64,000 nt of DNA from Mesorhizobium sp. Pch-S (GCF_004136315.1 NZ_CP029562.1:3495501-3559500), one strand, 5' to 3'. Shown: positions 16,298 through 24,824, counted from the first letter of the stretch. A program made the numbers and translations. The notes: generated by a model from the letters alone, not told the origin.

Positions 16298-17284
16298 TCA
16301 CCGGCTGCGACGAAGCGTCTGCGACGGTGTTTCACCATATCTGCGGCGATAGGCAGCTGCAGCGCGGCCGAGATGCCCCAGTCCGGCCTGGCCGGCCAGG
16401 TCGGTCACGGATTGTCCGTTTTGCGGACCGGTCAGCAGCGAATGGAAGTGGTCGAGGCGCAGGGTCTCGACCATCTGCAGCAGCGTCGTTCGATTGTGGC
16501 GGCGAACCGTCTCCTGCAGCGTGCGCAGGCTGACGTCGACTGCAAGGGCGATGTCGCCCACACTGAAGTCACGTTCGATGTTGGCACGGATCCAATCCTG
16601 GGCCCGACCGACCGTGGACGACGTCGCTACCGGGGCAGGGGCATCGAGCACCGCCCGGTGCGAATGAGCAAGCGAGGAAAGCAGAAGCGAGGACAGGCTT
16701 TCACCAAGTCTCGCCAGATAGGTGCCGAACGCGGCATTGCCGTTCTCGATGCTCTCCAGCATCAGGCCGACATGATCGAGAGCCAGCCGCCCGGCAAGGC
16801 TCGACAGGTCGACGGCCGTCTCGAATTCGACCTTGTCGATGGCGCGGTCGGCCAGTTCGGTGCATTGCCGTTGCATGACCTCCCGTTCGATCAGCACGAT
16901 CAGCTTGGCGCAGCCGTCGGACCAACGCATGCGGGTCGGCAGCGTTGGCGACAGCAGCGAGGCGGTCTGGCCCGGATTTGCCAGCGCCGTGGTGGTGCCG
17001 CAGTGCACTTCGGCCGACCCGGCGAGCGGTATCTGCAGCAGGAAGAAGGAGGAGAGTTCGCCGGGGTCGATCTCGACTTCCGAGCCGTAGCCGACGAAAT
17101 TCAGCGAATAGCCACGCTGGCGCGAAGCGCGATGAACAGCGTGAAAGCCTGCGGCGCTGGCGTGGCGGGGCGACAGGAAGTGCGGGCAGAAGATACGGCC
17201 GATCTCCTGGCGCGCTTCCTCCGGTGAAAACGTGTCCACCAGGGCGTGCCGAGCGAGCGGCGATCTCAGATTGACTGCGTCCAT
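16298..17284 (-). CDS. AraC-family activator of the adjoining oxygenase genes
   Basis: A 328-residue regulator. The N-terminal ligand domain is of the AraC_binding_2 type seen in FeaR- and iif/and-type regulators. The C-terminal double helix-turn-helix covers about residues 215-325 (VGDIALAVDVSLRTLQETV; SVTDLAGQAGLGHLGR; YRRRYGETPSQTL). The start is taken at 17284 (MDAVNLRSPL); the frame is open 32 codons further, but that region is the divergent promoter. It is transcribed away from the flavin reductase-SDR-monooxygenase genes, an arrangement typical for a local activator responding to the aromatic substrate or its product. Confidence 0.88.
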   Translation of the reverse strand: MDAVNLRSPLARHALVDTFSPEEARQEIGRIFCPHFLSPRHASAAGFHAVHRASRQRGYSLNFVGYGSEVEIDPGELSSFFLLQIPLAGSAEVHCGTTTALANPGQTASLLSPTLPTRMRWSDGCAKLIVLIEREVMQRQCTELADRAIDKVEFETAVDLSSLAGRLALDHVGLMLESIENGNAAFGTYLARLGESLSSLLLSSLAHSHRAVLDAPAPVATSSTVGRAQDWIRANIERDFSVGDIALAVDVSLRTLQETVRRHNRTTLLQMVETLRLDHFHSLLTGPQNGQSVTDLAGQAGLGHLGRAAAAYRRRYGETPSQTLRRSR

Positions 17285-17459
17285 GCCGGCAGCCTTCCCA
17301 TTCGCACCATGTGGCCGCGTATTCTGGATAGTCTTTGCGCGTATTGGATTGCGGCCGCGGCGCTTCCACCTCACCCTCAATCTAGTTGAAGTCTAAAAGA
17401 AACGCGAGTCCGCCATAGAGATGGGCAACGCGTCGGGACGGGAATGCCTGGAGGAGATC

Positions 17460-17957
17460 ATGACGTCCGCGCCTTTCATCGCCGGCATGCGCAAGGTCGC
17501 AGGCGCCGTTTCCGTGATCACCACCACCGGCAGCGATGGAGAGCAGCGCGGCCTCACGGCGACGGCGATCTGTTCGCTGTCGGCCGAGCCGCCATCGCTG
17601 ATCGCCTGCGTCAACCGCAAGACCTGGGTGGCGCAGTTCGTGCCGGATTCAGGCGTGTTCGCGGTCAATGTGCTGTCGCATCTGCAGGAAGACGTGGCGC
17701 GTACCTTCGCCGGCCAGACCGACCTCGCAGCGGGCGACAGGTTCGGCGTCGGTGATTGGCATTCCGGAGTGACGGGTGTGCCGGTCGTGCGTGGCGCCCT
17801 GGCCGCGTTCGAATGTCGATTGGCACAGGTCGTCGAGCACGCCACCCATGTGATCCTGATCGGTCACGTGGTGGAGACTGTGCTCGGGGATGGGCAATCG
17901 CTGGTCTATGTCGAGGGCGGCTTCTCGGCGGTGGGACATGTCCGGTCAGCAGCCTGA
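17460..17957 (+). CDS. NAD(P)H:flavin reductase of a two-component monooxygenase
   Basis: A 165-residue flavin reductase-like (HpaC/StyB-type) domain protein: MRKVAGAVSVITTTG, then GLTATAICSLSAEPPSLIAC, which forms the flavin-binding pocket, then FAVNVLS. It supplies reduced FAD to an oxygenase partner, here most likely the StyA-like protein at 18818-20053. The start at 17460 follows a GGAGGAGA ribosome site; an in-frame codon 13 positions upstream is less likely. A second reductase of the same family, hpaC at 25490-25999, serves the hydroxyphenylacetate hydroxylase, so the window has two independent two-component flavin systems. Confidence 0.9.
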   Translation: MTSAPFIAGMRKVAGAVSVITTTGSDGEQRGLTATAICSLSAEPPSLIACVNRKTWVAQFVPDSGVFAVNVLSHLQEDVARTFAGQTDLAAGDRFGVGDWHSGVTGVPVVRGALAAFECRLAQVVEHATHVILIGHVVETVLGDGQSLVYVEGGFSAVGHVRSAA

Positions 17958-17990
17958 ACCGGCGGGACGAAACGAATCGGGAGGAAATCG

Positions 17991-18776
17991 ATGAAGGGTT
18001 TGAACGGAAAAACGGCGATCATTTCGGGCGGCGCGACGCTGATCGGCGAAGGCTGCGCTGCGGTTCTTGCTGGCTACGGCGTCAACGTCATCATCGCCGA
18101 TATCAATGAAGCGGATGGCGAAGCGGTGGCCGGCCGGATCGGCGCCAAGGCCAGTTTCATCCGCACCGACATCACCAGCGACGAAGACATCAAGGCGCTG
18201 GTCGAAACGACGGTGAAACGCCATGGCCGTCTCGACTTCCTGGTCAATGTCGCCGCCACCTATCTCGACAATGGCGCGGATACCACGCGCGCCGAATGGC
18301 TGAAGGCATTCGACGTCAATGTCATCGGGTCGGTGGTGCTGATGCAGGAGGCGCGTGCGCATCTGGCGAAAACCAAGGGGGCGATCGTCAATTTCGGTTC
18401 GATTTCGGCGCGTGTCGCCCAGGTCGGGCGCTGGGCCTATCCGGTTTCGAAGGCCGCGATCCTGCAATTGACCAGGAATCAGGCGCTCGATCTCGCCGCC
18501 GACGGCATCAGGGTCAACGCGGTGTCCCCAGGCTGGACCTGGAGCAACATCATGCGCCAGCTGTCCAACGACAACCGGCCGAAGACCGACGGTGTCGCCG
18601 CCCCCTTCCATCTGCTGAGGCGCACCGGCGATCCGGCCGAGGTGGCGGAAGCGGTGGCGTTCCTGCTTTCCGATGCGGCGAGTTTCATCACCGGCACCGA
18701 TATCCGCGTTGACGGCGGTTACACGGCGATGGGGCCGGAACGCATCGACCCGGCCATTCCGCTGCTGATGGAATGA
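17991..18776 (+). CDS. short-chain dehydrogenase/reductase
   Basis: A 261-residue classical SDR. The cofactor motif is slightly changed (SGGATLIGEG, residues 12-21, for TGxxxGxG), followed by an Asp after the second strand that suggests NAD(H). The catalytic YPVSK motif is present, with an upstream Ser in FGSIS, and the C-terminus carries the family TGTDIRVDGGYTA. It lies 33 nt after the flavin reductase and 41 nt before the StyA-like gene, so it is part of that operon. In iif-type indole pathways the equivalent SDR oxidises the dihydrodiol made by the monooxygenase; that is the best analogy here, not a proven function. Confidence 0.9.
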   Translation: MKGLNGKTAIISGGATLIGEGCAAVLAGYGVNVIIADINEADGEAVAGRIGAKASFIRTDITSDEDIKALVETTVKRHGRLDFLVNVAATYLDNGADTTRAEWLKAFDVNVIGSVVLMQEARAHLAKTKGAIVNFGSISARVAQVGRWAYPVSKAAILQLTRNQALDLAADGIRVNAVSPGWTWSNIMRQLSNDNRPKTDGVAAPFHLLRRTGDPAEVAEAVAFLLSDAASFITGTDIRVDGGYTAMGPERIDPAIPLLME

Positions 18777-18817
18777 GCCCGGCACGTGCCGCAACGACAA
18801 GCAAGGGAGGGAACACG

Positions 18818-20053
18818 ATGAGCAAGCGCATCACGATATTGGGAGGAGGACAGGCAGGCCTGCAGCTTGCCTGCGGCCTGCTTCAGCAGGGCGACTATGA
18901 GGTGAAGGTCGTCCAGAACCGTACGGCTGAGGACGTGCGCACCGGCAAGGTGCTGTCCAGCCAATGCATGTTCGATACCGCGCTGCAGAACGAGCGCGAG
19001 GTCGGCCTCAGTTTCTGGGAGAAGGAGTGCCCGACTGTCGATTCCATCAACTTCGTGGTGCCGTCACCCGATCAGCCCGGCGCCAAGGCGATCGACTGGA
19101 ACGGCAAGCTCGACAAGCCGGCGCAAAGCGTCGACCAGCGTGTGAAAATCCCGGTCTGGATGAGCGAGTTCGAGCGGCGCGGCGGCACGCTGGAGATCAA
19201 GGAAGCGGGCATCGCCGATCTCGAGACCTATGCCGCATCGTCGGACCTCACCATCGTTGCGGCGGGCAAGGGTGATATCGCCAGGCTGTTCGAACGCGAT
19301 GCCGAAAAATCCCCGTTCGACAAGCCGCAGCGCGCTTTGGCGCTGACCTACGTCCACGGCATGACGCCACGGCCGGAGCATTCGGCGGTCTGTTTCAACC
19401 TGATCCCCGGCGTCGGCGAATACTTCGTCTTCCCGGCTCTGACCAATTCCGGTGCCTGCGAGATCATGGTGCTGGAAGGCATCCCCGGCGGACCGATGGA
19501 TTGCTGGAAGGATGTGAGTTCGCCGCAGGAGCATCTGGCGCGGTCGAAATGGATTCTCGACACGTTCCTGCCCTGGGAGGCGGATCGCTGCCGCAACGTC
19601 GAACTGACCGACGCCAACGGCATCCTGTCAGGCGCATTCCCGCCAACGGTGCGCAAGCCGGTCGGACGCCTGCCTTCGGGACGGCTGGTGCTGGGTCTCG
19701 CTGATGCCGTCTGCCTCAACGATCCGATCACCGGGCAGGGATCGAACAACGCCTCGAAGGCGGCGAGGGTCTACATGGATGCCATCCTGGCGCATGGCGA
19801 CCGGCCGTTCGACGCCGCTTTCATGCAGGCGACATTCGATCGCTACTGGCAGTATGCGCAATACGTCGTCGGCTGGACGAACGCGCTGCTGACGCCGCCG
19901 CCCCCGCATGTGCTCAACATCATGGGATCGGCGCAGGCCTATCCGGCGCTCGCCAAAAGGATAGCCAACGGCTTCAACAATCCGCCGGATCTCTTCCCGT
20001 GGTTCGCCGTGCCGGAAGAGGCCGATCGTTACCTGCAGCAACTGGCGGCTTGA
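18818..20053 (+). CDS. StyA/indole-oxygenase-like FAD monooxygenase
   Basis: A 411-residue flavoprotein with an N-terminal Rossmann motif (ILGGGQAGLQLACGLL, residues 5-20) and the long insertions characteristic of group E monooxygenases such as styrene monooxygenase StyA and indole oxygenase IndA/IifC. Features include KIPVWMSEFERRGG and a C-terminal FAD site, LADAVCLNDPITGQGSNNAS. Its length is close to StyA (about 415). It uses FADH2 from the reductase to epoxidise an aromatic vinyl or indole double bond. The start at 18818 follows GGGAGGG. No styrene oxide isomerase or phenylacetaldehyde dehydrogenase is linked, so indole or a related heterocycle is a more likely substrate than styrene. 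Confidence 0.85.
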   Translation: MSKRITILGGGQAGLQLACGLLQQGDYEVKVVQNRTAEDVRTGKVLSSQCMFDTALQNEREVGLSFWEKECPTVDSINFVVPSPDQPGAKAIDWNGKLDKPAQSVDQRVKIPVWMSEFERRGGTLEIKEAGIADLETYAASSDLTIVAAGKGDIARLFERDAEKSPFDKPQRALALTYVHGMTPRPEHSAVCFNLIPGVGEYFVFPALTNSGACEIMVLEGIPGGPMDCWKDVSSPQEHLARSKWILDTFLPWEADRCRNVELTDANGILSGAFPPTVRKPVGRLPSGRLVLGLADAVCLNDPITGQGSNNASKAARVYMDAILAHGDRPFDAAFMQATFDRYWQYAQYVVGWTNALLTPPPPHVLNIMGSAQAYPALAKRIANGFNNPPDLFPWFAVPEEADRYLQQLAA

Positions 20054-20060
20054 TCAGAAC

Positions 20061-20090
20061 GTGGCATGGCCAAGTGGCCGGCCATGCCAC
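20061..20090. terminator. bidirectional hairpin between convergent genes
   Basis: Perfect 11-bp inverted repeat (GTGGCATGGCC / GGCCATGCCAC) with an 8-nt loop, located between the stop of the StyA-like gene (20053) and the stop of hpaH (20097). It has no T-run but lies exactly where a shared terminator for the two convergent operons is expected. Confidence 0.7.
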
Positions 20091-20096
20091 GCCGAA

Positions 20097-20912
20097 CTAT
20101 GCGAAGAAGACGCTGATCGTTCCATAGGGGCCGAAATCGGCGGCAATGGTGTCCCCATGCCGCGCTTCGACAGGGCGCACGAAGGAGCCCGACAGCACGA
20201 CTTCTCCGGCGGCGATGCCCATGCCGTAGGTGTGCAGCCGGTTGACCAGCCAGACAATGCCCATGGCCGGATGGTTCAGCACGCCGGCACCGAGGCCGGT
20301 TTCCTCGACCTCGGCATTGCGCGAAACGATGGCGCCGATCCAACGCATGTCGGCATCGAGTGGCCGGATGGGTCGCCCGCCGAGCACGATGCCGGCATTG
20401 GCGGCGTTGTCGGAGATGGTGTCGAAGAAGGTGCGGGCCTTGCCGGCTTCCTTGTTCGTGCGCTCGATGCGCGTGTCGAGGATCTCGAGCGCCGGGGTGA
20501 TATAGTCAGTGGCATTCAGCACATCGAAAATGGTGACGTTCGGGCCGCGCAGCGGCGCCTTCATGACGAAAGCGATTTCGGCCTCGATGCGCGGCTGGAT
20601 GAAACGATCGGCCGGAACCGTCCCGCCATCGGCGAAGAACATGTCGTCGAACAGGATACCGGAATCCGGGATATCGATGTTGAGCGCCGATTGCATGGCC
20701 TTGGATGTCAGGCCGATCTTCCAGCCCTTGATGACCGCGCCGGCCTCGGTCTTTTTCTTCACCAAAGCCGCCTGTACCCTATAGGCGTCGTCCATCGTGG
20801 CGTTCGGGAAATCCAGGCTGAGCAGGCGGATCTGGCGCCGAGCGCGTTCGGCCTCGAACAGGCGCGTGGCCGCATCTTCGATTTCGGCTGGCGTCATGGT
20901 CGTCGCGGTCAC
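20097..20912 (-). CDS. hpaH: 2-oxohept-4-ene-1,7-dioate hydratase HpaH
   Basis: A 271-residue member of the MhpD/HpaH hydratase family: VIKGWKIGLTSKAMQ, PRIEAEIAFVMKAPL with the metal-binding Glu-X-Glu, and a C-terminal LSGSFVRPVEARHGDTI. It hydrates the decarboxylated dienoate in the homoprotocatechuate meta-cleavage route, using a divalent metal. The ATG overlaps the stop of hpaG by four bases. It is the last gene of the hpaF-E-D-G-H minus-strand operon. The next enzyme of the pathway, the aldolase HpaI, is not encoded after it; a terminator-like hairpin and a convergent operon follow instead. Confidence 0.92.
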   Translation of the reverse strand: MTATTMTPAEIEDAATRLFEAERARRQIRLLSLDFPNATMDDAYRVQAALVKKKTEAGAVIKGWKIGLTSKAMQSALNIDIPDSGILFDDMFFADGGTVPADRFIQPRIEAEIAFVMKAPLRGPNVTIFDVLNATDYITPALEILDTRIERTNKEAGKARTFFDTISDNAANAGIVLGGRPIRPLDADMRWIGAIVSRNAEVEETGLGAGVLNHPAMGIVWLVNRLHTYGMGIAAGEVVLSGSFVRPVEARHGDTIAADFGPYGTISVFFA

Positions 20913-21772
20913 TCGTCAACAACTCCATTGCGCAGGATGCCGATGCCATCGGCCTCGACTTCGATCACGTCACCCGGCTTCAGCCAGATCGGCGGGTCGA
21001 AGCGGGCGCCGGCGCCGGTCGGCGTGCCGGTGACGATGACGTCGCCGGGCACAAGCGTCGTGAAGGTCGAAATATAGGCGATGATCTTGCGGAAGGAGAA
21101 GATCATGCGGCTGGTGCGATCGCTCTGGCGGACCTCGCCGTTGACGCGGGTCTCCAGCTTGATGTCGGCGATCTGCGCCTCGTCGGTAAAAGGCACCAGC
21201 CAGGGGCCGATCGAGCCGGTGCGGTCGAAGTTCTTGCCCTGGGTGACATTGAACTTGGCGTGCCGGACCCAGTCGCGGATCGTGCCTTCGTTGCACAGCG
21301 ATAGTGCAGCGATGTGATCGAGCGCGGTGGTTTCCGGAATGCGGCGGCCGCCTTTGCCAATGACGATGACGATCTCGCCTTCGTAGTCGAGCTGCGGCGA
21401 TTCCGGCGGGCGTACCAGATTTTCGCCATGGCCGACGAAGGAACGCGGGAAGCGGATGAACAGCGAAGGGTTGGACGGTGCGGCCTGGCCGTCCTTGTAC
21501 TCTTCGTTGCGGTCGGGGAAGTTGACGCCGACGCAGATGAGTTTCTCCGGCATCGGCACTGGGATTTCATAGGTGATGTCGGGCAGGGCGAAGTCAGCCG
21601 GCAGGCCGGCTGCTTCCTCCGCCAGGCGAAGCAAGGCGCCGGCTTCGATGACTTCCCGCAGCGTCGGCCATTGAGCGCCGTGGCGGCTGGAAAGATCCAC
21701 GGCACCGTTGTCGGTGATGGCGCCGTAGCGTGTCTTGCCGCCGGCGGTGAATGTGGCGATGCGTGCGCTCAT
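20909..21772 (-). CDS. hpaG: fumarylacetoacetate hydrolase-family decarboxylase/isomerase HpaG
   Basis: A 287-residue FAH-fold protein: EKLICVGVNFPDRNEEY, the metal-binding DYEGEIVIVIGKGGRRI, then TLVPGDVIVTGTPTGAG and a C-terminal LKPGDVIEVEADGIG. It should carry out the 5-oxopent-3-ene-1,2,5-tricarboxylate decarboxylation and/or the 2-hydroxyhepta-2,4-diene-1,7-dioate isomerisation after HpaE. E. coli HpcE/HpaG has two fused FAH domains of this kind, whereas only one is present here and no second FAH gene occurs in the window. One domain may therefore catalyse both steps, or the other half lies elsewhere. Confidence 0.88.
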   Translation of the reverse strand: MSARIATFTAGGKTRYGAITDNGAVDLSSRHGAQWPTLREVIEAGALLRLAEEAAGLPADFALPDITYEIPVPMPEKLICVGVNFPDRNEEYKDGQAAPSNPSLFIRFPRSFVGHGENLVRPPESPQLDYEGEIVIVIGKGGRRIPETTALDHIAALSLCNEGTIRDWVRHAKFNVTQGKNFDRTGSIGPWLVPFTDEAQIADIKLETRVNGEVRQSDRTSRMIFSFRKIIAYISTFTTLVPGDVIVTGTPTGAGARFDPPIWLKPGDVIEVEADGIGILRNGVVDE

Positions 21773-21804
21773 GCCCGGTTCCTTGTGATTGTCGTGTCAG
21801 CCGG

Positions 21805-22785
21805 TCAAGGCGCGATGATGGGCGAAGCGGCGAGATCGGGATCGCGCGGCTCGATGCCCGCGAAGACACTGCCTTCCTCGAACCACGAACGTGGTGCCGG
21901 CGCTCCCCACAGGGTCTGTCGCTGCGGATCCTTCAGGTCCCACTTGATCGGCTCGAGGTCGGGATCGACCGTCTGATAGTCCGAGCAATAGATCTCGATG
22001 CGATGGTTGTCGGGGTCGCGGACGTAGAGAAAGAAGGCGTTCGAAATGCCGTGCCGGCCGGGACCGCGTTCGATGTTGCCGATGTAGCCGGTCGTGGCCA
22101 TCAGATCGAGCAGGTCGATGATGTTGAGCGGCGTCGGCACCCAGAAGGCGACATGGTGAAGGCGCGGACCGCGGCCGTTGGTGAAGGCGATGTCATGCAC
22201 GCCGCCCTTGCGGTGCGTCCAGGCTGCCCAGAGCTTCCCGGTTTCCGCGTCTTCCGTGTATTCGGTCACGCGAAAGCCGAGCTCGTTGTAGAAGGCCACC
22301 GATTCATCGACATTCGGCGAGTAGCAGTTGAAGTGGTCGATGCGCAGCGGCTTCACGCCTTTGTAAAGGGCGTATTTCTGATGGATCGGCGGCAGGCGGT
22401 CCATCCTGGAATAGAATTCGAGCGGAATGCCATGCGGATCGCGCGTACGAAAGGTGCGCGACTGATAGGGCCGCTCGACCCACTCCACCGGCAGGCCCTT
22501 GGCCCTGAAGAAATGCTCGGCCTTGTCGAGGTCTTCCTCGCTGTAGAGCTTGAAGCCGAGGTCGCGGGCTTCCGCCTTGTCGGCCTTGCGCAAAACGATG
22601 CAGTGATGGCCGCGTTCTTCCAACGCACGCAGGTAGATGGCGTCCTTGCTCTCGTCGGTCACCTGCAGGCCCAGCGTATCGACATAAAACGCGCGCGATT
22701 TTGCCAGGTCCGTGACGGCAAGTTCGACATGGCTCAGCCGCACGATGTTGAAAGCGGGATAGAGATTGGGTTGCGGCAAAGGCAT
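21805..22785 (-). CDS. hpaD: 3,4-dihydroxyphenylacetate 2,3-dioxygenase HpaD (type I extradiol)
   Basis: A 326-residue two-module vicinal-oxygen-chelate dioxygenase. An N-terminal module (LSHVELAVTDLAKSRAFYVD) precedes the catalytic module, where the expected metal ligands can be seen: His151 in RIDHFN, His210/211 in LHHVAFW and Glu264 in HRIEIYCSDY. Spacing and length are close to the Fe- or Mn-dependent homoprotocatechuate dioxygenases of Arthrobacter/Brevibacterium, not to the unrelated LigB-type HpaD of E. coli. It cleaves homoprotocatechuate next to the ring hydroxyls, giving 5-carboxymethyl-2-hydroxymuconic semialdehyde for HpaE. Confidence 0.92.
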   Translation of the reverse strand: MPLPQPNLYPAFNIVRLSHVELAVTDLAKSRAFYVDTLGLQVTDESKDAIYLRALEERGHHCIVLRKADKAEARDLGFKLYSEEDLDKAEHFFRAKGLPVEWVERPYQSRTFRTRDPHGIPLEFYSRMDRLPPIHQKYALYKGVKPLRIDHFNCYSPNVDESVAFYNELGFRVTEYTEDAETGKLWAAWTHRKGGVHDIAFTNGRGPRLHHVAFWVPTPLNIIDLLDLMATTGYIGNIERGPGRHGISNAFFLYVRDPDNHRIEIYCSDYQTVDPDLEPIKWDLKDPQRQTLWGAPAPRSWFEEGSVFAGIEPRDPDLAASPIIAP

Positions 22786-22810
22786 CAGATTCCTCCTCGT
22801 ATGTGGCGCT

Positions 22811-22845
22811 GCGCGGCCTGGCCGCGCGGCGCGGCAAAGCCGCGC
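22811..22845 (-). other. two tandem GC hairpins in the hpaE-hpaD gap
   Basis: Two identical perfect 7-bp stems lie side by side between hpaE and hpaD: GCGCGGC-CTG-GCCGCGC (22811-22827) and GCGCGGC-AAA-GCCGCGC (22829-22845). Both have 3-nt loops. They sit inside an operon, so they could protect or process the transcript rather than end it. A similar twin arrangement precedes the APC permease at 32857-32900. Confidence 0.6.
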
Positions 22846-22854
22846 TGTACGGCG

Positions 22855-24372
22855 TCAACCGCCAAGCTTCTGGATGGCGTGTGGCCTGGTCGCGAAAGCG
22901 ATGTTCTTGGTTTCCATGTAGAAGTCGAATGACCAGTCACCGCCGTCCCGGCCGATGCCGGAATTCTTAACGCCGCCGAACGGCGTCGGCAGATGGCGTA
23001 CGTTCTCGGAATTGACCCAGATCATGCCGGCCTCCAGTGCTTCGGTGAAGCGGAAAGCGCGCGTCACATCGGACGTCCACAGATAGCCGGTGAGGCCGTA
23101 CTCGGTGTCATTGGCGATCGCCAGCGCCTCTGCTTCGTCCTTGAACGGAATCGCGGTGAGCACGGGGCCGAAGATCTCTTCACGGGCGATGCGCATGGTG
23201 TTGTTGGCGCCGGTGAAAAGGGTCGGGGTGACATAGCAGCCGCCGCCCGGACCGTCGAACTTGGTGCCGCCAGCGGCAATGGTGACGCCCTCCGACTTGG
23301 CGATCTCGATATAGGAAAGCACCTTTTTCTCGTGCACGGGATGGATCAGCGGACCGACAACGGTTTCGGGATCAAGCGGGTGGCCGATCTTGATGCGCTT
23401 TGCCTTCTCGGCGACCAGCGCCGTGAACTTGTCGTGGATGGAAGCCTCGACCAGCAGGCGCGACGAAGACGTGCAGCGCTCGCCATTCAGCGAATAGATC
23501 ATGAAGACGGCGGCATCGGCCGCGCGCTCCAGGTCGGCATCGGCGAAGACGATGACCGGGTTTTTGCCACCCAGCTCGAAATGCACACGCTTCAGCGTAT
23601 CGGCGCCCTGTTTCATGATCATGGAGCCGGTGCGGCTCTCGCCAACGAACCCGATCGCCTTGATGTCGGGGTGTTCGGTCAGCGACTTGCCGGCGTCCTC
23701 GCCGAGGCCGTTGACGAGGTTCCAGACACCCTTGGGCAGGCCGGCTTCCTCGGCGATCTCGACCAGCAGACGCGCGCTCAGTGGCGAAAATTCGGCCGGC
23801 TTGTGGACGATCGTGCAGCCTGCTGCGAGCGCCGGCGCGATCTTCCAGGTCGACAGCATGAAAGGGGTATTCCAGGGCGTGATGATGCCGACAGGGCCGA
23901 TCGGCACGCGTGTCGTCATGTTGACCTGGCCTGCGTCCTGCAGGGTACGGCCATCGCGAGCCTGGGGCGCGCGGTCGGCGTAGAAGCGGAAGTTCTCGGC
24001 GCCGCGCAGTGCTGCCTTGGCCATGAATTTCAGCGACTGGCCGGTGTCCATGCATTCGACGAAGGCGATTTCTTCGGCGCGCGCGACGATGGCATCGGCA
24101 ATCTTGTGCAGCAGCTTCTTGCGGGCATCGCCGGACATCGCCGCCCAGTCGCGGAATGCGGCCTTGGCAGCCTTGGCGGCGCGGTCGATGTCGGCAGCCT
24201 TGCCATGCGCCACCTTGGCCAGCGGCTTCAGGTCGACCGGCGAGATCGTCTCGAAGGTCGAGCCGTCGGCAGCCGGCACCGCTTCGCCGGCGATATGATT
24301 GAGCACGCCGTCGCGCTTGAAGCGTTCAAGATAGGCGCTTGCCTTGCGCAGATTGTCGTCCAGGGCGCTCAT
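22855..24372 (-). CDS. hpaE: 5-carboxymethyl-2-hydroxymuconic semialdehyde dehydrogenase HpaE
   Basis: A 505-residue NAD-dependent aldehyde dehydrogenase. The catalytic Glu lies in HFELGGKNPVIVFADADL, and the nucleophilic Cys in SLNGERCTSSSRLL; this Gly-Glu-Arg-Cys-Thr context is typical of HpaE/XylG-like muconic semialdehyde dehydrogenases. The cofactor site has IGFVGESRTG. It oxidises the ring-cleavage aldehyde to the tricarboxylate. I start it at 24372 (MSALDDNLRKAS); the frame is open 15 codons further, over the end of hpaF, without support. It lies 13 nt after hpaF. Confidence 0.92.
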   Translation of the reverse strand: MSALDDNLRKASAYLERFKRDGVLNHIAGEAVPAADGSTFETISPVDLKPLAKVAHGKAADIDRAAKAAKAAFRDWAAMSGDARKKLLHKIADAIVARAEEIAFVECMDTGQSLKFMAKAALRGAENFRFYADRAPQARDGRTLQDAGQVNMTTRVPIGPVGIITPWNTPFMLSTWKIAPALAAGCTIVHKPAEFSPLSARLLVEIAEEAGLPKGVWNLVNGLGEDAGKSLTEHPDIKAIGFVGESRTGSMIMKQGADTLKRVHFELGGKNPVIVFADADLERAADAAVFMIYSLNGERCTSSSRLLVEASIHDKFTALVAEKAKRIKIGHPLDPETVVGPLIHPVHEKKVLSYIEIAKSEGVTIAAGGTKFDGPGGGCYVTPTLFTGANNTMRIAREEIFGPVLTAIPFKDEAEALAIANDTEYGLTGYLWTSDVTRAFRFTEALEAGMIWVNSENVRHLPTPFGGVKNSGIGRDGGDWSFDFYMETKNIAFATRPHAIQKLGG

Positions 24373-24385
24373 GCTTTCGTCCTCG

Positions 24386-24772
24386 TTACTTGCCGCGCAG
24401 TCGCGGGTGGATCGCATTCTTCTTCCAGCTCAGTTCGGCGTCGATCTCGCGGATCTCCAGCGACAGCGCGAAATGAGGGGTAGCAAACAGCAGGGCCAGC
24501 CGCTGTGAAACGGCGGCAAAGATGGCTTCGCCGGTACGCTTCTTCTCCTCGGCGCTGCGGCCCTTGCCGATGCGGAAATTCATGTCGATGAAGCCGTTCT
24601 GAGGCAGCCTGTCGGCGATCGCGTAGGCTTCGGCACGGAATGCACGCACGCGGATGGCGCCGATCTCGAACAGGCCCGTCTCCAGGATGGTGTCGGCCAC
24701 CAGAGTGCACAGGCCCTGGATATCGACCGTTTCATCGAGATTCGCGGAATATTCGATCGCCATGTGGGGCAC
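24386..24772 (-). CDS. hpaF: 5-carboxymethyl-2-hydroxymuconate delta-isomerase HpaF
   Basis: A 128-residue protein of the HpcD/CHMI tautomerase family (E. coli 126 residues). The catalytic residue in this family is the N-terminal Pro exposed by loss of Met. A GTG start at 24772 gives M-PHMAIEY and so provides that Pro, whereas the next ATG (24763) would not. A strong GGAGGAA ribosome site stands six bases before the GTG, which supports it. The rest follows the family (NGFIDMNFRIGKGRSAEEK, FAAVSQRLALLFATPHFALS). It is the first gene of the hpaF-E-D-G-H operon. Confidence 0.9.
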   Translation of the reverse strand: MPHMAIEYSANLDETVDIQGLCTLVADTILETGLFEIGAIRVRAFRAEAYAIADRLPQNGFIDMNFRIGKGRSAEEKKRTGEAIFAAVSQRLALLFATPHFALSLEIREIDAELSWKKNAIHPRLRGK

Positions 24773-24801
24773 GGCGTTCCTCCACCAGTAAGTCGACTGT
24801 T

Positions 24802-24823
24802 TGTAATTAACATGTGAATTACA
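24802..24823. promoter_or_regulatory. near-perfect palindrome, probable HpaR operator
   Basis: A 22-bp imperfect palindrome with 7-bp arms TGTAATT / AATTACA around an ACATGT-centred core; only one pair of opposed positions fails to match. It lies between the divergent hpaF and hpaR genes, 30 bp upstream of the hpaF start. Size and position suit a MarR-family dimer. Assignment to HpaR is inference. Confidence 0.65.
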
Positions 24824-24824
24824 T

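Noticed and set aside
18818..20053. Styrene degradation operon
   Set aside because: The monooxygenase is StyA-like, but styrene oxide isomerase and phenylacetaldehyde dehydrogenase are absent, and the SDR/AraC set fits the indole-type cluster better.
22993..24483. 496-codon plus-strand open frame
   Set aside because: Antisense to hpaE, which is clearly real.
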